A DNA stretch of 64,000 nt from Streptomyces antibioticus (GTDB taxonomy: Bacteria; Actinomycetota; Actinomycetes; Streptomycetales; Streptomycetaceae): contig NZ_KQ948423.1 in assembly GCF_001514065.1 (NCBI RefSeq), positions 891,717-955,716 of the forward strand, read 5' to 3'. The notes below the pieces were generated by a model. The model ran no database searches and was not told the origin of the DNA. It worked only from the letters and a program-made list of their open reading frames with translations. The first letter of the stretch is position 1. Each line of letters starts with the position of its first letter. This document shows positions 31,756 through 41,054 of the stretch, in pieces. A program made the translations under genes and the position numbers.

Positions 31756-33759
31756 ATGACGTCGACGCCGACGGGCGCCCGGCAGGACTTCGACCCGTCT
31801 CAAACCACCCAGCTCAGGGTGGCCTCACAATCCCGGACGGGTACGTTTCGCCGGATCAAGAAGACGCTGCCGAAGTATGACTACGAGCACTACAGCAGGC
31901 TGGCCGGTCCCCTCACCCAGCCGGATCCGACCAAGCCGTACAAGGTGCAGTACCGCTCACTGATCTCGCAGGAGCCGCATCGCATCCGAGTGGCGCTGAT
32001 GCTGGCCGCCGCGCCGGTGCTCTCCCTGGTCCTGCTGTTCTGGCTGCTCCAGCCCGAGCACTGGACCGAACGCGACTACCCCGCCTTCGACTTCCTGCCG
32101 GCCCTCGACATCGTCATGCTCGTCTCGATCGGCCTGATCGAGTTCTTCCGCTGCATGAACGTGCTGTCGAACGCGCACGCCACCCTGGTCGCCCGCGACC
32201 CCATCCCGGTGGTGCCCGAGACCGGCACCAGAGTCGCCTTCCTGACCTCCTTCGTGCCCGGCAAGGAGCCGCTGGAGATGGTGACGAAGACCCTGGAGGC
32301 GGCGGTCAAGCTGCGCCACCGGGGCCTTCTGCATGTGTGGCTCCTCGACGAGGGCGACGACCCCGAGGTCAAGGCGGTCTGCGCCCGGCTCGGCGTGCAC
32401 CACTTCTCCCGCAAGGGCATCGCGAAATGGAACCAGGCCAAGGGCCCGCACCGCGCCAAGACCAAGCACGGCAACTACAACGCCTGGCTCGACGCGCACG
32501 GCGACGACTACGACTACTTCGCCTCCGTCGACACCGACCACATCCCGCTGCCCAACTACCTGGAGCGGATGCTGGGCTTCTTCCGCGACCCGGACATCGG
32601 CTTCGTCATCGGCCCGCAGGTCTACGGCAACTACGACAACTTCGTCACCAAGGCCGCCGAGTCCCAGCAGTTCCTCTTCCACGCGCTCATCCAGCGGGCC
32701 GGTAACCGCTACGGCGCCCCGATGTTCGTCGGTACGTCAAACGCCGTACGGATCAAGGCACTCAAGCAGATCGGCGGTCTGTACGACTCGATCACCGAGG
32801 ACATGGCGACCGGCTTCGAGATCCACCGCCACAAGAACCCGGCGACGGGCCACAAGTGGCGCTCGGTCTACACGCCGGACGTGCTGGCCGTCGGTGAAGG
32901 GCCCAGCGCCTGGACGGACTTCTTCACCCAGCAGATGCGCTGGTCTCGCGGAACGTACGAGACGATCCTCAAGCAGTACTGGAAGGGCTGGTTCTCGCTG
33001 CCTCCGGGCAAGCTCTTCAACTACACGATGATGATCATCTTCTACCCGATGTCCGCCCTCAACTGGATCCTCGCGGCCCTCAGTTGCATGCTGTTCCTGG
33101 GCCTGGGCGCCTCGGGTGTGAACATCGACCCGACCGTGTGGCTGATGCTCTACGGCAACGCCTCCGCGCTCCAGATCGGCCTCTACGTCTGGAACCGCCG
33201 CCACAACGTCTCGCCGCACGAGCCGGAGGGCTCCGGCGGTGTGGCCGGCATGGTGATGTCCGCGCTCTCCGCCCCGCTGTACGCCAAGGCCCTGATCGAC
33301 TCGGCGCTGCGCCGCAAGAGCAAGTTCGTCGTCACCCCCAAGGGCGAATCGGCCAGCCCCGACCGCTGGTTCGCGACCTTCCGCTACCACTGGTACTTCA
33401 TCGCGATCTTCGGCGGCTCGATCGGCGCCGGCATCGCCTTCGGCCACTCGCACCCCGCGATGATCACCTGGGCCATCTTCGCCCTGCTGATCACCGCGAC
33501 CCCGATCTTCGTCTGGCGGCTCACCGTGCGCCAGGAGAGGAAGCGGCCCGCGGCGCAGCCGCAGGACCCGGCGGCCGTGCCGGCCCAGCAGCAGTACCCG
33601 TCGCAGCCGCTGCCGACGTCCGCGCACACCCCGGCGCAGAAACCGAGCTGGGCATCGTCGAACACAGGCAACACAGGCAACACGAGCAACACCGACAACG
33701 GGGGCAACGATCAGACGATGCAGATCGCTCTCGGTGGACTTGGGGGACGTAAGGAATGA
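31756..33759 (+). CDS. cslA: Cellulose synthase-like glycosyltransferase CslA
   Basis: 667 residues, GT2 family. Two N-terminal membrane helices (about 78-98, 112-132) precede the catalytic domain: LLDEGDDPEVKA, ASVDTDHIPLP (DxD), SITEDMATGFEIH (TED, catalytic base) and FFTQQMRWSRGTYE (QxxRW), the full set of processive beta-glycan synthases. Four or more helices follow (370-545) and a Gln/Pro/Asn-rich cytosolic tail (STNGNTGN-like repeats) ends the protein. It makes a beta-glucan at hyphal tips needed for aerial growth in S. coelicolor. The stop overlaps the glxA start by 4 bp, so the pair is translationally coupled. Confidence 0.95.
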   Translation: MTSTPTGARQDFDPSQTTQLRVASQSRTGTFRRIKKTLPKYDYEHYSRLAGPLTQPDPTKPYKVQYRSLISQEPHRIRVALMLAAAPVLSLVLLFWLLQPEHWTERDYPAFDFLPALDIVMLVSIGLIEFFRCMNVLSNAHATLVARDPIPVVPETGTRVAFLTSFVPGKEPLEMVTKTLEAAVKLRHRGLLHVWLLDEGDDPEVKAVCARLGVHHFSRKGIAKWNQAKGPHRAKTKHGNYNAWLDAHGDDYDYFASVDTDHIPLPNYLERMLGFFRDPDIGFVIGPQVYGNYDNFVTKAAESQQFLFHALIQRAGNRYGAPMFVGTSNAVRIKALKQIGGLYDSITEDMATGFEIHRHKNPATGHKWRSVYTPDVLAVGEGPSAWTDFFTQQMRWSRGTYETILKQYWKGWFSLPPGKLFNYTMMIIFYPMSALNWILAALSCMLFLGLGASGVNIDPTVWLMLYGNASALQIGLYVWNRRHNVSPHEPEGSGGVAGMVMSALSAPLYAKALIDSALRRKSKFVVTPKGESASPDRWFATFRYHWYFIAIFGGSIGAGIAFGHSHPAMITWAIFALLITATPIFVWRLTVRQERKRPAAQPQDPAAVPAQQQYPSQPLPTSAHTPAQKPSWASSNTGNTGNTSNTDNGGNDQTMQIALGGLGGRKE

Positions 33760-35693
33760 ACGACCAGGCTGGACGCCGCCGTGCCCGTCGCCTCGCGATC
33801 GGCACGGTGGTGGTACTCGCACTGGCCGGGATGAACGGGCCGTGGCTGTACCGCGTCGGCACCGAGAAATACCACCAGTACCAGATCAACAAGCCGGAGT
33901 ACAAAGCCGCGAACGGCAAGTGGGAAATCGTCCAGTTCCCCGAGGAGTACCGGCAGAACACCATCCACGCGGCGCTGCTGCGCACCGGCAAGGTGCTGCT
34001 CGTCGCGGGCTCCGGCAACAACCAGGACAACTTCGACGCCAAGAAGTTCGACTCCCGGATCTGGGACCCGGTGAACGGCACCATCAAGAAGGTGCCCACC
34101 CCCAGCGACCTGTTCTGCACCGGCCACACCCAGCTCGCCAACGGCAATCTGCTGATCGCGGGCGGCACCAAGCGGTACGAGAAGCTGAAGGGTGACGTCA
34201 CCAAGGCCGGCGGCCTGATGATCGTCCACAACGAGAACCCGGACAAGCCGATCACCCTGCCCGCCGGCACGAAGTTCACCGGCAAGGAGAACGGCAAGAC
34301 GTTCGTGTCCAAGGACTCGATCATCGTGCCGCGCGCGAAGAAGAACTTCGACAAGGCGACCGGCAAGTTCCTCGGCAACACCCCCGGCATCTACCGGGTG
34401 TACGTGGAGGCGCAGAAGTCCGGCCAGAAGTACGCGACCGGCACCCAGGACAACTACCGCATCCAGGGGCTGACCGGCACCGACGCGCGCAACACCTACG
34501 GCATCGCGCAGAAGCTCGCCATGGACAAGAAGGACTTCCAGGGCATCAGGGACTCCTACGAGTTCGACCCGGTCGCCGAGCGGTACATCAAGGTCGACCC
34601 GATGAACGAGGCCCGCTGGTACCCGACGCTCACCACCCTGAGCGACGGCAAGATCCTCAGCGTCTCCGGCCTCGACGACATCGGCCAGCTGGTGCCGGGC
34701 AAGAACGAGGTCTTCGACCCGAAGACCAAGAAGTGGACCTACCTCGACACGACCCGGCAGTTCCCGACGTACCCCGCCCTGTTCCTCATGCAGAACGGCA
34801 AGGTCTTCTACTCGGGGTCGAACGCGGGCTACGGACCGGACAACGTCGGCCGTGACCCGGGCGTCTGGGACGTCGACACCAACAAGTTCACCAAGCTGCC
34901 CGGGCTCAGCGACCCCAAGCTGATGGAGACCTCCGGCACGGTGCTGCTGCCGCCCGCGCAGGACGAGAAGTTCATGGTGGTCGGCGGCGGCGGGGTCGGC
35001 GAGTCGGCCAAGTCCAGCAACAAGACCCGGATCATCGATCTGAAGGCGGCCAACCCGAAGTTCGTGGACGGACCGACGCTGGAGAAGGGCACCCGCTACC
35101 CGAGCTCCTCGATCCTGCCGGACGACACCGTGCTGGTGTCGGGCGGTTCGGAGGACTACCGCGGGCGCGGCGACTCCAACATCCACCAGGCGCGGCTCTA
35201 CCACCCGGACACCAACACCTTCGAGAAGGTGGCCGACCCGCTGGTGGGCCGGAACTACCACTCCGGGTCGATCCTGCTGCCCGACGGCCGGGTGATGTTC
35301 TTCGGCTCGGACTCGCTCTACGAGGACAAGGCCAACACCAAGCCGGGCAAGTTCGAGCAGCGCATCGAGATCTACACGCCGCCGTACCTCTACCGGGACT
35401 CGCGGCCCGACCTGTCGGGCGGTCCGCAGACCATCGAGCGCGGCGACTCGGGGACGTTCACCTCCCAGCACGCCTCGACGGTCAGGAAGGTCCGGCTGAT
35501 CCGGCCGAGCGCGTCCACGCACGTCACGGACGTGGATCAGCGGTCGATCGCGCTGGACTACAAGGTGAGCGGTGACAAGATCACGGTGACCGTCCCGAAG
35601 AACAAGAACCTGGTGCAGTCGGGGTGGTACATGCTGTTCGTCGATGACGACCAGGGGACGCCCAGCAAGGCGCAGTGGGTCAAGGTTCCCTAG
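33756..35693 (+). CDS. glxA: Galactose oxidase-like copper radical oxidase GlxA
   Basis: 645 residues. One N-terminal membrane anchor (about 12-30, LAIGTVVVLALAG), then a Kelch-type seven-bladed propeller. Copper-radical landmarks: Cys121 in SDLFCTGHTQL, expected to cross-link to Tyr288 in EARWYPTLTTL; ligand pair Tyr-His in GRNYHSGSILLPDGR; third His in ASTHVTDVDQR at the C-terminal domain. All are present, so the enzyme should be active, oxidising sugar or aldehyde groups on the CslA glycan and making hydrogen peroxide. Known in S. lividans to be required for glycan deposition at hyphal tips. Coupled to cslA. Confidence 0.95.
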   Translation: MNDQAGRRRARRLAIGTVVVLALAGMNGPWLYRVGTEKYHQYQINKPEYKAANGKWEIVQFPEEYRQNTIHAALLRTGKVLLVAGSGNNQDNFDAKKFDSRIWDPVNGTIKKVPTPSDLFCTGHTQLANGNLLIAGGTKRYEKLKGDVTKAGGLMIVHNENPDKPITLPAGTKFTGKENGKTFVSKDSIIVPRAKKNFDKATGKFLGNTPGIYRVYVEAQKSGQKYATGTQDNYRIQGLTGTDARNTYGIAQKLAMDKKDFQGIRDSYEFDPVAERYIKVDPMNEARWYPTLTTLSDGKILSVSGLDDIGQLVPGKNEVFDPKTKKWTYLDTTRQFPTYPALFLMQNGKVFYSGSNAGYGPDNVGRDPGVWDVDTNKFTKLPGLSDPKLMETSGTVLLPPAQDEKFMVVGGGGVGESAKSSNKTRIIDLKAANPKFVDGPTLEKGTRYPSSSILPDDTVLVSGGSEDYRGRGDSNIHQARLYHPDTNTFEKVADPLVGRNYHSGSILLPDGRVMFFGSDSLYEDKANTKPGKFEQRIEIYTPPYLYRDSRPDLSGGPQTIERGDSGTFTSQHASTVRKVRLIRPSASTHVTDVDQRSIALDYKVSGDKITVTVPKNKNLVQSGWYMLFVDDDQGTPSKAQWVKVP

Positions 35694-35706
35694 TCCGTAC
35701 GTGGTT

Positions 35707-35740
35707 GAGGGCGCCCGCCGGTGAACCGGTGGGCGCCCTC
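35707..35740. terminator. Bidirectional hairpin between glxA and the GH6 gene
   Basis: Perfect 10-bp stem GAGGGCGCCC / GGGCGCCCTC with an inner CCGG/CCGG pairing, placed between two convergent stop codons. Confidence 0.88.
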
Positions 35741-35753
35741 GTCGTCGTAGCGG

Positions 35754-36773
35754 CTACTTGCTCGCCTTCGCCAGGCCCAGCGCGTACTCCGGCCACCATT
35801 GCCCGGCCTTCGGGCCGCCCTTGCACTCGCCGTCCGACTCCCCCGGGCGCTTGACCCACACGTACGCGTCGACGAGCGGGTCCGCCGTCTTCGTCGTCGG
35901 GGTCTCGCCGAGGGCGCGGCCGGGCGGGTTGCACCAGCGTTCGTCGGCCTGGCCCTCGGTGTACGGGCCGTTGCCGTTGCGGCTGGTGTCGATGACGAAG
36001 TGCTTGCCGCCGACCTTCTCCGACAGCTGCTTGCCGTACGCGATGGAGTCCTGGGTCGCGTAGAAGTTGGAGACGTTGACCGAGAAGCCGTCGGCGCGCT
36101 CCACGCCCGCCCACTTCAGCGGCTCGAAGATCTGGTCCGGGTGGCCCCAGCCCGCGTTGCCCGCGTCCAGGTAGACCTTGGTGTTCTTCAGGGACTTGAG
36201 CTTGTCGACGGCGCCGCCCAGCAGGTCGTAGCGCTCCTCGTGGAACTCGCCCGGGGTGCAGCCGTCGACCAGGTGCAGGACCGCGTCCGGCTCCAGGATC
36301 ACCGTCGCCGGGCGGTCGCCGATGCCCGCGGCCACGCCGTCGATCCAGGAGCGGTAGGCGTTGCCGTCGGCGGCGCCGCCTTGCGAGTACTGGCCGCAGT
36401 CGCGGTGCGGGATGTTGTAGAGGACCAGCAGGGCCGTGCGGTCCGCCTTCTCGGCGGCCTCCGTGAAGCCGCGGGCCTCCTGCTCGGGGTTCTCCGGGCC
36501 GATCCACTCGCCGGTCGGCTGCTCGGCGATCTTGCGGATCTGTTCGGCGTCGGCCTTCTTGCCCGCCTTCGCGTACTCGGCGACCTGCTGGGCCGCGTTG
36601 CCGTCCGGGTTGACCCAGAACGGGTCGGTGCCCTTGGGCTGTTGAGTGATCCGGGCGCCGGAGTTGTCCTCCGGATCGTCCTTGTCCCCGGACGAGGAGC
36701 ATCCCGCGATCAGCAGCGCCGCCCCCAGCGCCATCGCGGACTTCCTCGCCCCGGCCCCCCTCATGCCGTACAT
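35754..36773 (-). CDS. cslZ: Lipoprotein endoglucanase, GH6 family (CslZ type)
   Basis: 339 residues from the ATG at 36773, which has GAGGGGGAG directly upstream; the frame is open much further but only into noise. Lipobox LLIAGCSSS, so the protein is lipid-anchored outside. GH6 landmarks: VLYNIPHRDCGQYSQGG (proton-relay Asp), ATVILEPDAVLHLVD (catalytic acid Asp), and the substrate-site DTSRNGNGP and YVWVKRPGESDG. It is expected to cleave beta-1,4-glucan. Convergent with cslA-glxA; the same trio order is known in S. coelicolor, where the hydrolase assists glycan remodelling at the tip. The symbol is by analogy. Confidence 0.9.
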   Translation of the reverse strand: MYGMRGAGARKSAMALGAALLIAGCSSSGDKDDPEDNSGARITQQPKGTDPFWVNPDGNAAQQVAEYAKAGKKADAEQIRKIAEQPTGEWIGPENPEQEARGFTEAAEKADRTALLVLYNIPHRDCGQYSQGGAADGNAYRSWIDGVAAGIGDRPATVILEPDAVLHLVDGCTPGEFHEERYDLLGGAVDKLKSLKNTKVYLDAGNAGWGHPDQIFEPLKWAGVERADGFSVNVSNFYATQDSIAYGKQLSEKVGGKHFVIDTSRNGNGPYTEGQADERWCNPPGRALGETPTTKTADPLVDAYVWVKRPGESDGECKGGPKAGQWWPEYALGLAKASK

Positions 36774-36938
36774 CCAGCTCCCCCTCGGGTGCACTCGTCC
36801 AAGTCTCAATCCTGACATAGGTGGTGTGAGGCACACGAGATCGCCCGAGCCTTGTCGGGGAGCTGTTACAGCGCCCATCGTCGAGGTAGGCGCGCGCTGA
36901 CACGGGGGCGGGCCCGGCAGGGAAGGAAGGGCGCGGTC

Positions 36939-37745
36939 ATGCACCACACCACCCGGGAACTCCGGCTGGCGGCGGCACTCGTGGAGGCGGCCGACACGCT
37001 CGCGGACGGCTTCGACGCCGGGGACCATCTGCGCCGCGTCTCCGACCACTGCGTGGAGCTGCTGGCCGCGCGGGCCGCCGGGATCATGCTGGTCGACACC
37101 GGGCAGGCGGTGTCGTTCGCCGCGAGCAGCCGCCGCGAGGAGGTGGCGCTGGACCTGTTGCAGGCGCAGCACACCGGCGGGCCCTGCCTGGACAGCTACG
37201 AGTCCGGCGAGCCGGTGCCGCCCGTCTCCATCAGGGTGGCCCACGCGGCCGCCCGCTGGCCCGAGTTCACCGAGCGGGCGCTGCGCCACGACATCGTCGC
37301 GACCTTCGCGGTCCCCTTACGCCGTCACGGGACGCTGCTCGGCGCGCTCAACGTGTTCGTGCCGACGCTGCCGGACCGGACCGGCCCGCCCGGTCCGGTG
37401 GCCGGGGACGGGTCGCCCGCCTGTGACGCCGAGCTGCTGGTGGCCCAGGCCCTCGCCGACGCCGCCGCCGTCGGGCTGCGCAACCACCGGGAGTACACGC
37501 AGTACCGCGTCCTGTCCGCGCAGTTGCAGGAGGCGCTGTCCAGCCGGGTGCGGATCGAGCAGGCCAAGGGCATGCTCGCGGAGCGGTGGGGGGTGCGGGC
37601 CGACGACGCCTTCGTGGCGCTGCGCCAGTTCGCGCGGCGGCACCGGCTGCCCCTGGACCGGGTGGCGAGCGCCGTCATCGAACGGGCCGTCGACGACGCG
37701 GCGTTGCGCGAGGCGGGCGGCCTGCCGCCCGGCGGACCTTCGTAG
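36939..37745 (+). CDS. GAF-ANTAR domain RNA-binding regulator
   Basis: 268 residues from the ATG at 36939 (GGAAGGAAGG upstream). The N-terminal GAF domain (about 20-165) includes ELLAARAAGIMLVD, GGPCLDSYESGE and ATFAVPLRRHGTLLGALNVF. The C-terminal ANTAR domain (about 195-255) contains SRVRIEQAKGMLAERWG and RADDAFVALRQFARRH. ANTAR proteins bind paired hairpins in nascent RNA and prevent termination. The GAF domain probably senses a small ligand or redox state. Starts divergently from the GH6 gene, 165 bp apart. Confidence 0.92.
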   Translation: MHHTTRELRLAAALVEAADTLADGFDAGDHLRRVSDHCVELLAARAAGIMLVDTGQAVSFAASSRREEVALDLLQAQHTGGPCLDSYESGEPVPPVSIRVAHAAARWPEFTERALRHDIVATFAVPLRRHGTLLGALNVFVPTLPDRTGPPGPVAGDGSPACDAELLVAQALADAAAVGLRNHREYTQYRVLSAQLQEALSSRVRIEQAKGMLAERWGVRADDAFVALRQFARRHRLPLDRVASAVIERAVDDAALREAGGLPPGGPS

Positions 37746-38011
37746 GACCTCGCACGACCTGCGCGTATGACTGAGTGCCGTCAGCCTATGACTTGGCGTC
37801 AGACACCCTCTAGGCCCGGACGCTCATCCGTTCTAGAGTCTTCCCCACAAGGCCCCAGCCCCCGGCCTGTCGTCCACTCACCCATGGCTGATCCAGCCTC
37901 CCGCGTCGGACGCCGGGTTACTCCCGCAGCCCGTGCGCGCGCGGTTGAGGACCAGCCCGGTCGGCGGCTTCGGGGGGAGCGGGCCGCCGACCGGGCCAGG
38001 TGCCCCGGCCC
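37746..38011. other. Intergenic region after the ANTAR gene, with a loose direct repeat
   Basis: 266 bp. At 37764-37802 the sequence GCGTATGACTGAGTGCCGTCAG is followed directly by a diverged copy, GCCTATGACTTGGCGTCAG. CTCTAGGC and CTAGAGTC follow as AT-containing islands. No gene is seen; it may be a 3' or promoter region for an unseen small RNA. Confidence 0.35.
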
Positions 38012-38692
38012 CTACAGCCCCGTGCCCGTGAGGTACGCCGACACGATCACGTTCGCCGTGTAGCTGCGGCTCGCCCGGTCGAAGGTGCCGCCGCAGGTGA
38101 CCAGGCGGAGCTCGGCCCGCCCCGACTGCCGTGTCCCGTACGCCTGTTGGGCATCGAAGTGATCGCGGGCCACGACCTGTACGTCGTCGACGGTGAACTC
38201 CGCGACCTTGCCGTCGTCCCGGATCACCCGGACCGTCTCACCGGGCTTGACGCTGCTGAGCTTGTAGAAGACGGCGGGCCGGGTCTCGGTGTCCACGTGC
38301 CCCACCATCAGCGCGGTCCCGGCGGCCCCGGGCCGGGTTCCGTCCGCGTACCAGCCGACGACGCCGGCCTGGTCGTACGGCGGCGGGTCGATCGCCCCGT
38401 CCCGGTCGAGGCCGCGGGCGACCACGGGGGCCTGCACGCCGAGGCCGGGGATGTCGATGCGCTGCGGCCGGGCGGCGCCGAGCGGGTGCACGGCGGGCGG
38501 CAGCTCGACGCCGGGCGGCCGGCCGACGGCGGCCACGTCGCCGGTGGTGGGGGCGGATATCCCGTTCCGTACGTCGGTGACCTCCCGTCCCCACAGCCAC
38601 AGGCCCAGCAGCAGCACGGCCCAGGCCACAGCCGTCAGCAGCCGGCCGCTGGTGCGGGTGCCGTGCTCGGCGGAGTCGCGGTGCTCGGACAT
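38012..38692 (-). CDS. Class F sortase
   Basis: 226 residues. Single N-terminal membrane segment (about 18-36, LTAVAWAVLLLGLWLWG), then the sortase beta barrel. Active-site His in ALMVGHVDTET, Cys in LRLVTCGGTFD followed by the Arg in RASRSYTANV. TCGGxFD and VGHVD are the pattern of class F sortases of actinobacteria. It cleaves a sorting signal and links the protein to the cell wall outside the membrane. Neighbour of a secreted Cys-containing protein (38699) and 1.5 kb from an LAXTG protein at 40216. Confidence 0.92.
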   Translation of the reverse strand: MSEHRDSAEHGTRTSGRLLTAVAWAVLLLGLWLWGREVTDVRNGISAPTTGDVAAVGRPPGVELPPAVHPLGAARPQRIDIPGLGVQAPVVARGLDRDGAIDPPPYDQAGVVGWYADGTRPGAAGTALMVGHVDTETRPAVFYKLSSVKPGETVRVIRDDGKVAEFTVDDVQVVARDHFDAQQAYGTRQSGRAELRLVTCGGTFDRASRSYTANVIVSAYLTGTGL

Positions 38693-38698
38693 GGCCGG

Positions 38699-39220
38699 TC
38701 AGTCGCTCCCGCGGCTCCGCCGGGACCTGCGCAGCACCACCGCTGCCGCCGCGACCCCGGCCAGCACCAGGCCGGTCACCGCGTGCGCGGTGCCGGGTCC
38801 GGTGGCGGAGGCGAGATGCTGCGCGGTACCGCCGCCGCCCGCGGGGACGGGGGCGACGGGCGACGCGTACGGCGAAGGCTGTGCGTCTCCCTCCACGACG
38901 GTGAGGGCGCCCGAGCGGGACACGTCCCCGCAGCTGATCTTCACGTCGTAGCTGCCGGCCTTGAGCTCGGTGCGGACCCGGGTCTCGCCGACGAGGGTGC
39001 CGTCGGCGCCGGCGAGCCGTACCTCGGCGACGAACGCCGCGGAGACCGCCGTACCGGTTCTGCTGCTCGCGCAGCCGCTCACCCGCAGGGCGACGTCGGT
39101 GCCGGGGGCGGGGGACGACGGGGTGACCGCGACACCGCCCCCGTCCGCCGCGTGTGCCGCCGGGGTGAGGAAGGCGACGCCGAGGAGTCCGGCACAGAGA
39201 GTGAGGCGTAGTGAGCCCAT
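38699..39220 (-). CDS. Secreted protein with C-terminal membrane helix, possible sortase-locus partner
   Basis: 173 residues from the ATG at 39220 (GGAGG upstream at 6 bases). Signal peptide about 1-25 (ends AHAADGG), an immunoglobulin-like beta domain (26-110) with cysteines in VSGCASSR and KISCGDVSR, a Pro/Gly stretch, then a C-terminal helix (about 143-163) and a basic end RRSRRSRGSD. It looks like a surface-protein tail, but no LPxTG or LAxTG box precedes the helix. Six bp upstream of the class F sortase gene on the same strand, so co-transcribed; probably its functional partner. Confidence 0.83.
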   Translation of the reverse strand: MGSLRLTLCAGLLGVAFLTPAAHAADGGGVAVTPSSPAPGTDVALRVSGCASSRTGTAVSAAFVAEVRLAGADGTLVGETRVRTELKAGSYDVKISCGDVSRSGALTVVEGDAQPSPYASPVAPVPAGGGGTAQHLASATGPGTAHAVTGLVLAGVAAAAVVLRRSRRSRGSD

Positions 39221-39309
39221 CGTGAACCTCCAGATAACTGGAGACTCCCCCCGCCTCGGCGGCCCCGCATCCTCAAGGGGGCCGTCGTTGCTCCGTACGG
39301 GTGGATGGG

Positions 39310-40089
39310 TCAGACGCGGTCGACGAGGTCCGCGATCGAGTCCACGACCTTCGACGGCCGGTACGGGAAGTCCTCCACCTGCTCCGGCCGGGTCAGCCCG
39401 GTCAGCACCAGGAACGTCTGCATCCCGGCCTCCATGCCGGCCAGCACGTCGGTGTCCATGCGGTCGCCGATCATCGCGCTGGTCTCCGAGTGGGCGCCGA
39501 TGGCGTTGAGCCCGGTGCGCATCATCAGGGGGTTGGGCTTGCCCGCGAAGTAGGGCTGCTTGCCGGTGGCCTTGGTGATGAGGGCGGCGACCGCGCCGGT
39601 GGCCGGCAGCGGGCCCTCGGTGGAGGGGCCGGTCTCGTCGGGGTTGGTGCAGATGAAGCGGGCGCCGGCGTTGATGAGCCGTACCGCCTTGGTCATGGCC
39701 TCGAAGGAGTACGTCCGGGTCTCGCCGAGGACGACGTAGTCGGGCTCGTGGTCGGTGAGGATGTACCCGATGTCGTGCAGCGCGGTGGTCAGGCCGGCCT
39801 CGCCGATGACGTACGCCGAGCCGCCCGGCCGCTGGTCGTCGAGGAACTGGGCGGTGGCCAGGGCCGAGGTCCAGATGGACTCGATCGGCACGTCGAGGCC
39901 CATGCGGCGCAGGCGCGCGTGCAGGTCGCGCGGGGTGTAGATGGAGTTGTTGGTGAGCACCAGGAAGGGCTTGCCGGACTCGCGCAGCTTCTTCAGGAAG
40001 GCGTCGGCGCCGGGGATCGGCACGCCCTCGTGGATGAGTACGCCGTCCATGTCGGTGAGCCACGAATCGATGGGCTTGCGGTCGGGCAT
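39310..40089 (-). CDS. HAD-IIA family phosphatase (NagD-like)
   Basis: 259 residues. Motif I is WLTDMDGVLIHEG, motif II VLTNNSIYTPRDL, Lys motif III near YFAGKPNPLMM, and motif IV MIGDRMDTDVLAGMEAG. The cap sits between II and III, as in class IIA. These enzymes dephosphorylate small phosphates such as nucleotides or sugar phosphates; the substrate is not readable from sequence. A single gene, 89 bp upstream of the start of the secreted-protein gene at 39220. Confidence 0.92.
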   Translation of the reverse strand: MPDRKPIDSWLTDMDGVLIHEGVPIPGADAFLKKLRESGKPFLVLTNNSIYTPRDLHARLRRMGLDVPIESIWTSALATAQFLDDQRPGGSAYVIGEAGLTTALHDIGYILTDHEPDYVVLGETRTYSFEAMTKAVRLINAGARFICTNPDETGPSTEGPLPATGAVAALITKATGKQPYFAGKPNPLMMRTGLNAIGAHSETSAMIGDRMDTDVLAGMEAGMQTFLVLTGLTRPEQVEDFPYRPSKVVDSIADLVDRV

Positions 40090-40215
40090 GTGCTTCGAAC
40101 TCCAGGCGTGGTGCGGGAACGGGCTGGGAGCGCCGGAACCACGGCGTACCGACGCCCCTCAGCCTAATCAGGAAGTCGCGATCCTGACCCCGCCGATCAC
40201 CCGGTACCTCCGCGG

Positions 40216-40956
40216 TCAGCGGCGGCGTCGGGCCAGGAGGAGCGCGGCGCCGGTGAGGAGGAGTGCGACGGTCGCGGCGACGGCGGGGGCCGCCGGGCCG
40301 AGGCCGGTGCGGGCGAGTTCCTCGACGGACGGGAGGCGGTCGTCCCCGGTCGCCGGGCGGTCCTCCACGGCGGCGGTACCCGTGCCGTCGGCGTCGTAGG
40401 TATCGTCGGCGTCGTCGGCGATCGCGAACCGGTAGTCGTTGGACTGGCCGACCCAGTCGCCGTCGTCGTCATGGCGTTGGACGACGGCCGCGTTGGCGGT
40501 CACCTCGTTCGGTACGGCGTCCGAGGTGAGGGCGAGGCGGACCTTGACGGTGACGGTCCTGCCGGGGCCCACGGTGAGGCCGGCGCCACCGAACGCGCCG
40601 ACGAGTTCGTCCTCGTCGGTGGTCTCGAAGCGGACGGGGCGGGGGCGACCGCCCTCATAGAACTCCAGGCGGGGTTGCGCGGCCTTGAGGGCGCGTTCCT
40701 TGTCGACGAGGACGACGACCGGGTGGATGTCCGCGCAGGTGCGGGTGGTGGTGTTGGTGAGGTCCAGCTTCCAGGTGCCGTAGCCGCCGCCGGGTGCGTA
40801 GGTGGCGGGGCCGCCGTGGATGCGGGTGGTGAGGGGGAAGGCGCGGGTGTCGTCGGGACTGTCGCAGCCGGGGGCGGCGTGCGCCGGGGTGGGGGGCGCG
40901 AGGAGAAGGGCGGCTGTCGCGGCGAGGGGGAGGGCGAGGGGCGGAAACAGTCGCAT
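40216..40956 (-). CDS. LAXTG cell-wall-anchored surface protein
   Basis: 246 residues from the ATG at 40956 (a GTG at 40962 adds two codons; neither has a clear ribosome site). Signal peptide about 1-27 ending AHAAPG. The body is beta-rich and acidic (YAPGGGYGTWKLDLTN, RTCADIHPVVVLVDK) with two cysteines. The sorting region is complete: ELARTG, a hydrophobic helix (PAVAATVALLLTGAALLL) and a basic tail ARRRR. LAxTG is the box used by Streptomyces class E sortases, as in chaplins. A class E sortase is encoded 7.3 kb away. Confidence 0.85.
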   Translation of the reverse strand: MRLFPPLALPLAATAALLLAPPTPAHAAPGCDSPDDTRAFPLTTRIHGGPATYAPGGGYGTWKLDLTNTTTRTCADIHPVVVLVDKERALKAAQPRLEFYEGGRPRPVRFETTDEDELVGAFGGAGLTVGPGRTVTVKVRLALTSDAVPNEVTANAAVVQRHDDDGDWVGQSNDYRFAIADDADDTYDADGTGTAAVEDRPATGDDRLPSVEELARTGLGPAAPAVAATVALLLTGAALLLARRRR

Positions 40957-41054
40957 GAACACATGACCATGGCGGGTGGGGGTGGGTTACGAGGGGTGCC
41001 GCACCGTGGGCGGGCGGAATCCCGCCCGATCGGAGGGTGCCGGCCCCGTCGGCG

